Shown here: positions 23,462 to 31,378 of the stretch, piece by piece
How positions within the stretch are numbered: the first letter of the stretch is position 1
How the letters are laid out: each line of letters opens with the position of its first letter
DNA from: Acidimicrobiales bacterium
Lineage (GTDB): Bacteria; Actinomycetota; Acidimicrobiia; Acidimicrobiales; Aldehydirespiratoraceae
Assembly: GCA_029263235.1 (NCBI GenBank)
Contig: JAJCXW010000138.1
Coordinates: 1 to 34,870 of the forward strand
Length of the DNA stretch: 34,870 bases
Reading direction: 5' to 3'
The notes under the pieces: generated by a model
Told to the model about the DNA's origin: nothing
Database searches by the model: none
The model's input: the letters and a program-made list of their open reading frames with translations, nothing else
Made by a program: the position numbers and the translations under genes

Positions 23462-24664
23462 TCAGATCAACGCAAGCGCCTGTTCCAGATCGATGAGTAG
23501 GTCGTCCACGTTCTCGATCCCAGCCGAGTACCGCACCAGACCCTCCGGAATGCCGAGTCGGAGGCGCTCCTCTGCACTGCACTCGACATGGCTGGTGGTG
23601 GACGGCACGCCCACCGTTGTCTCGACCGAGCCGAGGTTGGCGGCGCGATGGGCGAGCCGGAGAGCAGGCAGGAACTGCTTCACGGCGTCGAAGCCTCCCT
23701 CGAGCGCGAAGCTGAGCATCCCGCCGAAGCCTGTCATCTGCTCCGCGGCAATCTCGTGCTGGGGATGGGAGTCGAGGCCGGGGTAGTTGACCGACGCGAC
23801 CTTCGGGTGGGCCTCCAGGTAGTTGGATACGGCAGCCGCGTTGCTATTCTGCCGTTCGACCCTCAGATGCAGCGTCTTGATTCCACGAAGCAGTAGGTAG
23901 GCCGCCATTGGCGAGAGGGCCGCTCCGTTGATCTCGCGGTGATGAAACGCGGCCTCAACCAGATCTGATCGACCCACGATCACGCCGCCGAGCGCGTCGG
24001 CGTGGCCACCGAGATACTTGGTGGCGCTGTGTACGACGAGGTCTGCTCCCAGAAGCAACGGCAGTTGATTCACCGGCGTGGCGAAAGTGTTGTCGACAAC
24101 GACGGTCGACCCGGCGCGGTGACCGGCATCGATCAGACGCCTCAGGTCGAGGATCTTGAGCGTCGGGTTGGTCGGCGTTTCCAGATACAGAAGGTCGCAG
24201 CCGCTCCGGATCGACCGTTCGATGGCGTCGTGGTCGGTGGTGTCGACCAAGTCGACCTCGATCCCCAGAGCTGGAAGAAACTCGGTGAACAAGAGGCTGG
24301 TTCCGCCGTACGTGTCCTTTACGGACACAACCCGGCAGCCCGGCTGTACGACTCCGTGAATCGCTGAGGAGATGGCGGCCATACCGGATGCGGCCGACGT
24401 GGCAGCCTCGCCGTGTTCGAGGAGCCACATCGTCTCCTCGAACACCGCAACCGTGGGGTTGGTGTTGCGTCCGTAGATGTGTCCGGAGGCGTCTCCCCGC
24501 GCCACCGCCTCCCACTCGTCGAGATCGCCGTACCCGTAGGCAACGCTGTGGACCACCGGCACCTGTGTGGCACCGCTCACCATCGAGTTCTCTTCCGCCC
24601 CCCACACCGCGACGGTGGCGGGGTCGAGGGGTTTGGACTGGTCCTTGGGTGCCGGTTCTGTCAT
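23462..24664 (-). CDS. Cystathionine gamma-synthase/lyase family PLP enzyme
   Basis: This 400-residue enzyme belongs to the Cys/Met metabolism PLP family. The Schiff-base lysine is Lys216 in [18 protein letters not shown]. Other marks are YGRNTNPT (67-70 region), [31 protein letters not shown] and the C-terminal [14 protein letters not shown]. The GHADALGG continuation points to the gamma-synthase/gamma-lyase/methionine-lyase branch rather than MetY. Synthase and lyase cannot be separated from motifs alone. AGGA precedes the ATG and overlaps the end of the M20 gene, which lies 12 nt upstream, so the two are co-transcribed. Together with metY, the window has one enzyme for direct sulfhydrylation and one for transsulfuration or sulfur amino acid cleavage. 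Confidence 0.87.
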   Translation of the reverse strand: MTEPAPKDQSKPLDPATVAVWGAEENSMVSGATQVPVVHSVAYGYGDLDEWEAVARGDASGHIYGRNTNPTVAVFEETMWLLEHGEAATSAASGMAAISSAIHGVVQPGCRVVSVKDTYGGTSLLFTEFLPALGIEVDLVDTTDHDAIERSIRSGCDLLYLETPTNPTLKILDLRRLIDAGHRAGSTVVVDNTFATPVNQLPLLLGADLVVHSATKYLGGHADALGGVIVGRSDLVEAAFHHREINGAALSPMAAYLLLRGIKTLHLRVERQNSNAAAVSNYLEAHPKVASVNYPGLDSHPQHEIAAEQMTGFGGMLSFALEGGFDAVKQFLPALRLAHRAANLGSVETTVGVPSTTSHVECSAEERLRLGIPEGLVRYSAGIENVDDLLIDLEQALALI

Positions 24665-24676
24665 GGATTCTTCCTC

Positions 24677-25810
24677 TCAGGCGCTTCCGAAGCTAGCCAT
24701 GGCGTGACGCAAGATGTCGTAGCACGACGCTAGGTCTTCGATTCGGATCCACTCGTCGTCGCTGTGAATGCCGTTGCCGCCGGGGCCGAATACCACCGCC
24801 GGAATCTTCTTGTCGGCGAAGAGGGCCGCATCGGTCCAGAACGGGGCAGATTGCAGCGACGGCCCCACGCCTGATTGGGTGGAGGCCGAGGCCATGGCCA
24901 CAACTATCGGCTCGCCGGTGTGCACCTCGAACGGAGGTCGCATCACGGTCCATTCGTAGTCGGTGGTGAAGCCTCCAGTTGCCTGGCTCTCCACGGCTGC
25001 GGTCAGGGCATCGACATCGGTCGTGTCTCTTCCGGGAACCGAGCGGATCTCGATGGACGCACTGCATTGGTCGGGAACGGTGAAGAGCTCCCGTCCGCCA
25101 TGGATTCGTGTGACCTGAACCGACGGGAAGCCTAGAAGCGGATGAGGTGCCGTGGCTCTGAGGTCGGACTCGAGGCGCTCGAGGGTGGCCACGAGTCGGG
25201 CGGCAGGCTCGATGGCATTGAGACCTTCCTCGCGATGCCCGGTGTGGGCGGACCTTCCGGTGTAGGACAGTTCGAGGATCCCGAAGCCGCGATGGCCGGT
25301 GATGATCGTCAGGTCTGTGGGCTCGATCACGATGGCAGCATCGGGTAGCCATCCTTCGAGCAGGTGGCTGGTACCGATGCTGTTGGCCTCTTCGTCGCTC
25401 ACTGCAGCGATGATCACGTCGCCGGGCGGAGGAGTGTCGTTGAAGCTGGCGGCCGCGAGCAGCGCCGCGGCCAAGCCACCCTTGGTGTCGAGAACGCCAC
25501 GTCCGTGGATGGTGTCGTCGGTGAGTGTGATCTCGAATGAGTCGGGGCGCGTTCCCACTGTGTCGAGATGGGCATTGACCATGAGGGTTGGGCCGTCGCC
25601 TCCGGGGATCACCCCGATGATGTTGGGCCGGCTCGGGGCAGGCCACTCCTCATGCACCAGCCAGCCTTGATTCCTCATCCAGTCGCGAACGAAGGCACCG
25701 ACCTCGGCCTCCCCTGGAGCCGTCGGATCAAGTGTCGAGTTGACAGAGTTGATTCGCGACAGGGCGACGGTGAGATCGACGAGCTCTCGGCGTGTTTCGG
25801 ATGTCGTCAT
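24677..25810 (-). CDS. M20-family metallopeptidase/deacylase (ArgE/DapE/YgeY superfamily)
   Basis: This 377-residue dizinc hydrolase shows VNAHLDTVG (His81, Asp83), VLDTKGGLAAAL (bridging Asp108), SDEEANSIG (Glu140/Glu141) and VIEPTD (Glu163). The late GGNGIHSDDEW supplies the last histidine. The family removes acyl or carbamoyl groups from amino acid-type substrates (acetylornithine, succinyl-diaminopimelate, peptides). YgeY of the ygfK/ssnA cluster belongs to the same superfamily, but I cannot assign this protein to that subgroup by eye. It is the first gene of the run leading to the CGS-like enzyme, PFK, SRPBCC and Tam. Its start codon lies inside an 11-bp perfect inverted repeat. Confidence 0.85.
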   Translation of the reverse strand: MTTSETRRELVDLTVALSRINSVNSTLDPTAPGEAEVGAFVRDWMRNQGWLVHEEWPAPSRPNIIGVIPGGDGPTLMVNAHLDTVGTRPDSFEITLTDDTIHGRGVLDTKGGLAAALLAAASFNDTPPPGDVIIAAVSDEEANSIGTSHLLEGWLPDAAIVIEPTDLTIITGHRGFGILELSYTGRSAHTGHREEGLNAIEPAARLVATLERLESDLRATAPHPLLGFPSVQVTRIHGGRELFTVPDQCSASIEIRSVPGRDTTDVDALTAAVESQATGGFTTDYEWTVMRPPFEVHTGEPIVVAMASASTQSGVGPSLQSAPFWTDAALFADKKIPAVVFGPGGNGIHSDDEWIRIEDLASCYDILRHAMASFGSA

Positions 25811-25842
25811 CGGGTCAACCTCACATTGCGGTGACCCGATGA
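25807..25842 (-). promoter_or_regulatory. Inverted repeat enclosing the start codon and ribosome binding site of the M20 gene
   Basis: The arms TCATCGGGTCA (25807-25817) and TGACCCGATGA (25832-25842) are perfectly complementary over 11 bp with a 14-nt loop. On the transcript the start codon is inside the 3' arm and the GAGGT ribosome binding site is in the loop. An alternative 7-bp pairing, AACCTCA (25817-25823) with TGAGGTT (25840-25846), would mask the ribosome binding site instead. It could act in RNA as a translational switch or terminator for the lipoprotein gene 40 nt upstream, or in DNA as an operator. Confidence 0.45.
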
Positions 25843-25879
25843 GGTTAGATCGGCCCGAGCAGAGGCCGCGGCATGACGA

Positions 25880-26233
25880 TCAGCCGGAAGTGATCTCCCC
25901 GAGAACCAGCGCGAGGTCTGCCATGGCAGTGGCCCGATCGTCGCGGTGGAGAAGTATGGCCGCTGATATTCGGCCTCCCCATGAAACGTCGAACTCTCCG
26001 CCCTCACCGAGAAGATCCGCCTGTGCCCACTGCAGGTCACACAGCATCTGGCGGAATTCCTCGTCGTCGGGAAAGGCGCCTCCGTCGCAAGGTCGGTCGT
26101 CGCCGGACACTGCCTCCGCGATGGTCGTCGTTGCGTCGGCGACTGGCTGAGAGCCGTCGCTCGAGCCTCCACCGCATGCAGTTGCAAACAGGGCCAGTGC
26201 GAAGCCGATGCCAAGAATCCTGATTCCGTACAT
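25880..26233 (-). CDS. Small predicted lipoprotein
   Basis: This is a 117-residue protein starting at MYGIRILGIG, preceded by GGAGGAAAC at an ideal distance. A hydrophobic signal segment (residues 4-18) ends in ATACGGG, with Cys20 as the probable lipidation site. A Ser/Asp/Thr-rich linker follows, then a domain of about 75 residues containing PDDEEFRQMLCDLQWAQADLL and two further cysteines (Cys49, Cys65), which could form a disulfide. It would be anchored to the outer face of the membrane. I do not recognise the family. It is divergent from arsM and upstream of the M20 gene on the same strand. Confidence 0.75.
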   Translation of the reverse strand: MYGIRILGIGFALALFATACGGGSSDGSQPVADATTTIAEAVSGDDRPCDGGAFPDDEEFRQMLCDLQWAQADLLGEGGEFDVSWGGRISAAILLHRDDRATAMADLALVLGEITSG

Positions 26234-26400
26234 GTTTCCTCCAGCGACCGATCGTCGATCTCGTCGTCTGATCCCATCCATCGGCAGAGTCGTTCTTCGA
26301 TTCAGCATTGGCGATTCGGACCGTTGGTTCGAGAGTGGCAAGTGCGACACCGCCCGGGTCCGACGGTGGGAGGTCGGATAGCTACACTGGTGGGACTGGT

Positions 26401-26425
26401 GCCGGTGGCTCCGGAGCCTGCCGGC
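26401..26425 (+). promoter_or_regulatory. Leader inverted repeat just upstream of the arsM ribosome binding site
   Basis: A perfect 12-bp palindrome GGCTCCGGAGCC (26407-26418) is flanked by GCCGG (26401-26405) and CCGGC (26421-26425), which can also pair. This gives a long, nearly continuous GC stem. It ends 2 nt before the GGGAGG ribosome binding site (26427-26432) of arsM. It may modulate translation or be a protein-binding site; GC-rich palindromes also arise by chance in such genomes. Confidence 0.35.
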
Positions 26426-26439
26426 CGGGAGGCAAACGC

Positions 26440-27285
26440 GTGAACGACTCATCCCAACCCGCCGAACTGCAGAGCGGAGACGACCTGAGGGCGCAGGTCC
26501 TTGAGCGCTACGGCTCGCTGGCCAGAAGCGTGATCGAGTCAGCTGAGTCCGGCTCATGTTGTGGCCCCGACGCCGAATCCCCACGGGCCAACCCGATCAG
26601 CAGCGAGCTCTACGGCGATGACGAATCGTCTGAAGTGCCCGATGCCGCCATGGATGCCTCTCTTGGGTGCGGAAATCCGACTGCCCTCATCGACATGCAC
26701 GAGGGGCAGGTCGTGCTCGACCTCGGCTCCGGCGGCGGAATCGACGTTCTGCTATCGGCCCGACGGGTCGGCAGTTCTGGATACGTATACGGCCTCGACA
26801 TGACCGACGACATGCTCGAGTTGGCTCGCCAAAACCAGCGCGACGCGGGGGTCGACAACGTCGAGTTTCTGAAGGGCACCATCGAAGACATCCCGTTACC
26901 TGACGCGGCTGTCGATCTGATCATCTCCAACTGCGTCATCAATCTCTCGGTCGACAAGGAGAAGGTCTTCCGGGAGGCCAGTCGTGTTCTCAGGCCTGGA
27001 GGACGCTTCGCGGTGTCCGACATCGTGATTCGAGGCAGTCTCGATCCCGAGATCCGGCGCAACGTGGAAGCTTGGATCGGATGCGTTGCGGGCGCCTTGG
27101 AGGAAGACGAGTACCGCACGGGCCTGGAAAGAGCCGGTTTCACCGACGTCGAAATCGAGGCCACCAGAATCTTCGATGCCGCCGATGCCCGCGAGTTCCT
27201 GGAAGCCCAGTCGCTCAGCGACGATGCGATACGCACCGCTGAAGGCCACGTGATTTCGGCCTTCGTCAGAGCAACCAAGCCCTGA
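26440..27285 (+). CDS. arsM: Arsenite S-adenosylmethionine methyltransferase
   Basis: This 281-residue protein is predicted to methylate trivalent arsenic with SAM. The start is the GTG after GGGAGG; an earlier in-frame ATG at 26308 lacks a ribosome binding site and adds non-conserved sequence. A CysCys pair (40-41, SGSCCGP) near the N-terminus is common in ArsM. The SAM motif is VVLDLGSGGGIDV (91-103). Three arsenic-binding-type cysteines fit the family: Cys77 in SLGCGNP, Cys165 in ISNCVINLS and Cys215 in WIGCVAGAL. EASRVLRPGGRF and SDIV follow. No arsR, arsC or arsenite pump is adjacent. It lies 37 nt before kbl on the same strand and could be co-transcribed with the threonine pathway. Confidence 0.92.
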   Translation: MNDSSQPAELQSGDDLRAQVLERYGSLARSVIESAESGSCCGPDAESPRANPISSELYGDDESSEVPDAAMDASLGCGNPTALIDMHEGQVVLDLGSGGGIDVLLSARRVGSSGYVYGLDMTDDMLELARQNQRDAGVDNVEFLKGTIEDIPLPDAAVDLIISNCVINLSVDKEKVFREASRVLRPGGRFAVSDIVIRGSLDPEIRRNVEAWIGCVAGALEEDEYRTGLERAGFTDVEIEATRIFDAADAREFLEAQSLSDDAIRTAEGHVISAFVRATKP

Positions 27286-27322
27286 CCTTTCATCCCCATT
27301 GGGTCACAACTTTCGGAGGACG

Positions 27323-28525
27323 ATGAGTCGAGCCGGCTTCTACGACAAGGTCGACAATGCCCTTGGCGGCATTCGAGACGATGGCCTCTGGAAGGGTGAA
27401 CGGGTGATCACGTCTCCCCAGGGAGGCACTGTCGACGTCGACGGCGCCGGGGAGGTCCTCAACTTCTGTGCCAACAACTACCTGGGTCTTGCCGACCACC
27501 CCGACATCATCAACGGCGCCAGCGATGCGATGAACCGCTCCGGATACGGAATGGCGTCGGTCCGTTTCATATGCGGGACCACCGATCAACATCGCACTCT
27601 CGAGTCTGAGATCGCCGACTACGTCCGGACCGACGACAGCATCCTGTTCGCGGCGTGCTTCGATGCCAACGGCGGCCTGTTCGAACCACTCCTCGGCGAA
27701 GGCGACGCCATTGTGTCCGACTCGCTCAATCATGCGTCGATCATCGACGGTATGAGGCTCTGCAAGGCCAGCCGCTACCGGTTCGCCACTCGAGACATTG
27801 ACGACCTCCGTCGGCAACTCGTAGCGGCCAGGAGCCACCACGCCGACAATATCCTCATTGCGACCGACGGAGTGTTTTCGATGGATGGCTACATCGCCGA
27901 CCTGGCTGCCATCTGTCGGGTGGCTGATGAGTTCGATGCTCTCGTGATGGTCGACGACTGTCACGCAACCGGTCTAATCGGTCCTGAGGGCCGAGGCACT
28001 CCGTCGTTGCACGGTGTGTCCGACAGGGTCGACATCCTCACCAGCACTCTCGGAAAGGCTCTCGGGGGTGCGATGGGAGGCTTTGTTGCCGCGAGACAGA
28101 GCGTGGTCGACCTGCTCCGGCAGCGGTCGAGGCCCTACCTCTTCTCGAACTCACTCAGCCCGGGTCTCGTTGGCGGAGCCAGGGTGGCTATCAAGCTGGC
28201 GATCGAGGGAGATTCTCGGCGCGAGAGGCTCAACGACAACGCGACTCGCTTTCGTCGGCTCATGACCGATGCCGGATTTCAACTCAGCGGACACGGACAC
28301 CCGATCATTCCGGTGCATCTGGGAGAGGCCGAAATCGCCACCGAGATGGCGGCGAGGTTGCTCGACAAGGGCGTCTACGTCACCGCGTTCTCCTTCCCGG
28401 TGGTTCCCCGCGGATCGGCCCGAATTCGGACTCAGATGAACGCTTCACACCACTCCGACGACATCGACCGTGCTGTAGCGGCCTTTATCGATGTCGGTCG
28501 TGACCTCGATGTGATCGGACCTTGA
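27323..28525 (+). CDS. kbl: Glycine C-acetyltransferase (2-amino-3-ketobutyrate CoA ligase)
   Basis: This 400-residue PLP enzyme of the alpha-oxoamine synthase family cleaves 2-amino-3-ketobutyrate with CoA to glycine and acetyl-CoA. The marks are FCANNYLGLADHP (48-60), SVRFICGTTDQHRTLE, SLNHASIIDGMRL, TDGVFSMDGYIA, the PLP-binding DDCHATG (211-217) and the Schiff-base Lys245 in STLGKALGG. The length is that of E. coli Kbl (398). The ATG at 27323 follows GGAGG closely; a TTG at 27299 in frame is rejected. The stop codon is separated by one base from the tdh start, so the pair is translationally linked and forms the two-step threonine degradation pathway. Confidence 0.94.
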   Translation: MSRAGFYDKVDNALGGIRDDGLWKGERVITSPQGGTVDVDGAGEVLNFCANNYLGLADHPDIINGASDAMNRSGYGMASVRFICGTTDQHRTLESEIADYVRTDDSILFAACFDANGGLFEPLLGEGDAIVSDSLNHASIIDGMRLCKASRYRFATRDIDDLRRQLVAARSHHADNILIATDGVFSMDGYIADLAAICRVADEFDALVMVDDCHATGLIGPEGRGTPSLHGVSDRVDILTSTLGKALGGAMGGFVAARQSVVDLLRQRSRPYLFSNSLSPGLVGGARVAIKLAIEGDSRRERLNDNATRFRRLMTDAGFQLSGHGHPIIPVHLGEAEIATEMAARLLDKGVYVTAFSFPVVPRGSARIRTQMNASHHSDDIDRAVAAFIDVGRDLDVIGP

Positions 28526-28526
28526 G

Positions 28527-29552
28527 ATGAAGGCACTGATCAAGACCGAGGCGTCTGTTGGGCTTGAGCTCCAGGACATTGATGCACCCGAGCCCGGCCC
28601 CAACGAGGTCCTGGTCGAGGTAAGGCGGGCGGCGATCTGCGGCACCGACCTCCACATCTTCGATTGGGACCATTGGGCGCGAGGCATCATCGAGCCCCCT
28701 GTGGTGATCGGACACGAATTCGTCGGTCGCGTGGTGGAGCTCGGCGATCAGGTGTCCGGATTTGAGCTCGGCACTCGGGTGGTCGGCGAGGGACACATCA
28801 TCTGCGGCCACTGTCGCAACTGTCGGGCCGGCCACGGACACCTGTGTCGGAACACGGTCGGCATCGGCATACACCGCGACGGCGGTTTCGCTGAGTTTGT
28901 TGCCATACCGGCAGCCAACGCCTATCCAGTCCCCGATTTCATATCCGACGACACAGCGGCTGTCCTCGACCCGCTCGGCAACGCGGTGCACACCGCTCTG
29001 ACCTACGACCTCGTTGGCGAGGACGTGTTGATCACCGGCGCCGGGCCGATCGGGCAGATGGCGGTGGCGGTCTGTCGTCATGCCGGTGCCCGACACGTGG
29101 TCGTGACCGACGTTCGGCCGTCTCGGCTCGCTGTCGCTCACGAGATGGGTGCCAGCCGGGCGGTCGAGCCCGGAGAAGATTCACTTCGAGGAGTCATGGC
29201 CGACCTCGGAATGACAGAGGGATTCGATGTCGCGTTGGAGATGTCCGGCCACCCGTCGGCACTCACCGACCTGATCTCGGTCGTCAATCACGGTGGCGAG
29301 GTTGCCCTTCTGGGTCTCTTCTCCGAGCCTGCCGCCATCGACCTCAACCAGGCGATTCTCAAGGGCCTCACGATCAAGGGAATCTACGGCAGGAAGATGT
29401 TCGAGACCTGGTACAAGGCCGCGGCGATGCTCGAGTCGGGCCTCGATGTAGCGCCGGTGATCTCCCACCACTTCAGGCTTGAGGACTACGAGCAGGCTTT
29501 CGAGATATTGCGGTCGGGTGATGCCAGCAAGGTTGTGTTGGAAGTGAGCTGA
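28527..29552 (+). CDS. tdh: L-threonine 3-dehydrogenase (zinc-dependent MDR family)
   Basis: This 341-residue enzyme oxidises threonine to 2-amino-3-ketobutyrate with NAD. The catalytic zinc ligands are Cys38 in AAICGTDLHIF and His63-Glu64 in IGHEFVG. The structural zinc cysteines are Cys93, Cys96, Cys99 and Cys107 in the CGHCRNCRAGHGHLC loop. The cofactor fold has LITGAGPIGQMA. EMSGHPSAL, GLFSEP and IKGIYGRKMFETWYK are typical of Tdh, as is the length of 341. It follows kbl by one base and converges with the short YgfK-like gene after 13 nt, so two amino acid catabolic units end against each other. Confidence 0.95.
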   Translation: MKALIKTEASVGLELQDIDAPEPGPNEVLVEVRRAAICGTDLHIFDWDHWARGIIEPPVVIGHEFVGRVVELGDQVSGFELGTRVVGEGHIICGHCRNCRAGHGHLCRNTVGIGIHRDGGFAEFVAIPAANAYPVPDFISDDTAAVLDPLGNAVHTALTYDLVGEDVLITGAGPIGQMAVAVCRHAGARHVVVTDVRPSRLAVAHEMGASRAVEPGEDSLRGVMADLGMTEGFDVALEMSGHPSALTDLISVVNHGGEVALLGLFSEPAAIDLNQAILKGLTIKGIYGRKMFETWYKAAAMLESGLDVAPVISHHFRLEDYEQAFEILRSGDASKVVLEVS

Positions 29553-29565
29553 GTCCAGCCGGGCT

Positions 29566-31308
29566 TCAGGCTGTGGCCAGCGGGTTTCCTGACTCTGAAG
29601 CAATCAGTCGCTGCACCAGGTCGGCTTCTGAATCGTCGGCTCTCGACTCGACGATCACGCCGTTCTCGACAAGGAAGCCCTGGCCGTCGCGGTCGTCGTA
29701 GACATCGCGATCGAGGAACAATCGCGGTTTGATCACCGCCGGGTCTCCCTGCTCGGGGCAGAAGGTCATGCAGTTGCCGCAGCTGTTGCACAACTCCGCG
29801 AACAGGAAGTACTGCTGTCGACCCTCCATTCCGTCAAGACTCTTGATGTTGAAGAAGGCGTCGTTGGGGCAGACAGTGATGCAGAAGTTGCAGGCCACAC
29901 ACCCGAACATCTCGAGTTCGTGCTCCACAGCACGAGGCAGCTTCTCGTTTCCGGTCACGTGGTAGGCCCCGATTCCCTCACCCCGGATGTTGGCGACGTG
30001 CTGCTTCACCGAAGAGGGAAACCCGGCTGCCTCGGCTTCGGTCTGGCGGACGGTCCTCCAATGGCCAATGTCAGCCTGGCCGCTAGCGGCGATCTGTTTG
30101 GTGAATCCACGTAGCATCGGGGCCAATCGCCCGTAGCCGCCTGGCTTCAACAGGTCGGCGCAGATGGTAGTGGGGTTGACGCCCATTGCTATGGCATCGG
30201 CGAGATTGTCCTTGGTGATCCCCGCCGAGAAACTCACCATGATTTCGCCGTCGTGCCCCGGAATAGCGAAGCGGCCCGGGAGAGCGTCGGCCAGGGCATC
30301 AAGAAGCGCGGAGGCCACGACATGCAGCGGTGCGCCCGAGAGATACACGGTCTCGTCCGGAATCCACATCTTGGTGTTGTGGACCACCAGAGTGTTGGTG
30401 AGCTTGATGCCGAACTTTCGGCCGCGATCCTTGGCGTAGGCGTTGAGTTCGTCTATCAGTTCGACGCCGTTGTCGAACTGGAGATCGGCATCGAATGCTT
30501 CGCGTTCCAGGGAGACATCGGTGTAGCCGAGCTCGTCGTTGATGATTGTCGAGACGGTGTCGTATCCGAGGAGCGTCGGATTGAGCTTCACAACGACATC
30601 GAGTTCGTGGTCGTCGATCAGATGTTTGGTGATCGACTCGAGCTCCTCCGGCGGGCAACCATGGAACGCCGAGAGAGTCAGCGTGTTGGCGATGCAGGTC
30701 CTGAAGTCGAAGTCGGCGAACTCAGCGAATGCGCCGCCGATCTCGGGACGCAGCGACTCGATCTCTGCCGTTGCGTCGAGCATTCCCCGGATGAACCCTG
30801 AGACCTTGTCGGACTTGATTCCGGCCAGGTCGTAGCCAACCGACATGTCGAAGACGTGGGGGCCGGGGTCGTCGCCGATGAAGTCGCGAAGGGGTTCCCA
30901 TTGCCGCAGCATCTCGATGATCATGCTGGCCTTGACGTACTCGGACAGACTTCGAGGAACGGTGAGTTCCTGACTGAACTCGATGTTGTAGCCAATGGTC
31001 TGCATGTCGATGCACGGCCGGGCGATCTCGAGGTCGTCGATCACCTGAACGGTCTTCAGTTCGAAGAGCCGGGACCCGCCCAGCCAAGCCAGGACGATGT
31101 TCTGCGCCATCTGGGTTTGTGGCCCGGCCGCCGGCCCTACTGGTGTCGCGCACTTTCGGCCGAGGAACTCGAAACTGAGGTCGACTTCGGGATCGGGACG
31201 CCAGATGCGCGCGTTGGGGAGGTCGAAGATCTTCTTGCGAGTGGTCCACTCATGGTCGATCCGACCCAAGAGAGTCGAGAGCGACATTGGTGTGAGCGGT
31301 GCAGTCAT
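29566..31308 (-). CDS. Short YgfK-like protein: dehydrogenase barrel plus ferredoxin clusters, no GltD module
   Basis: This is a 580-residue paralogue of the 1189-residue protein at 8945. The start MTAPLTPMSL is chosen because AAGPQTQMAQN then falls at residues 60-70, exactly as in the large protein; an ATG at 31329 is possible, and neither has a clear ribosome binding site. The barrel keeps SAFHGCPPEELESI, KLNPTLLGYD, IKLTNTLVV and SFSAGITKDN. It then passes directly to two [4Fe-4S]-type sets, Cys470/473/476/480 and Cys507/510/513/517. The entire FAD/NAD(P)H-binding region (about 400 residues in the large form) is missing. It would need an external electron partner. The DAP-lyase-like gene lies 70 nt upstream on the same strand, so the two probably work together. 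Confidence 0.85.
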   Translation of the reverse strand: MTAPLTPMSLSTLLGRIDHEWTTRKKIFDLPNARIWRPDPEVDLSFEFLGRKCATPVGPAAGPQTQMAQNIVLAWLGGSRLFELKTVQVIDDLEIARPCIDMQTIGYNIEFSQELTVPRSLSEYVKASMIIEMLRQWEPLRDFIGDDPGPHVFDMSVGYDLAGIKSDKVSGFIRGMLDATAEIESLRPEIGGAFAEFADFDFRTCIANTLTLSAFHGCPPEELESITKHLIDDHELDVVVKLNPTLLGYDTVSTIINDELGYTDVSLEREAFDADLQFDNGVELIDELNAYAKDRGRKFGIKLTNTLVVHNTKMWIPDETVYLSGAPLHVVASALLDALADALPGRFAIPGHDGEIMVSFSAGITKDNLADAIAMGVNPTTICADLLKPGGYGRLAPMLRGFTKQIAASGQADIGHWRTVRQTEAEAAGFPSSVKQHVANIRGEGIGAYHVTGNEKLPRAVEHELEMFGCVACNFCITVCPNDAFFNIKSLDGMEGRQQYFLFAELCNSCGNCMTFCPEQGDPAVIKPRLFLDRDVYDDRDGQGFLVENGVIVESRADDSEADLVQRLIASESGNPLATA

Positions 31309-31378
31309 CGCCAGACAGTAGTCGACCATGGGAATCGAGGGCTCTGGTCTGGAGCGCCCGACCAGGCCCCCCAAGGCT

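Noticed and set aside
22276-23496. A 406-codon open frame antisense to the phosphofructokinase gene
   Set aside because: The opposite strand has clear PFK motifs. The antisense product is rich in Gly/Val/Asp/His without a fold signature.
31344-31365. CTGGTC/GACCAG small hairpin between the DAP-lyase-like and short YgfK-like genes
   Set aside because: A 6-bp stem with a 10-nt loop is expected by chance in this composition, and both genes appear to be one transcript.
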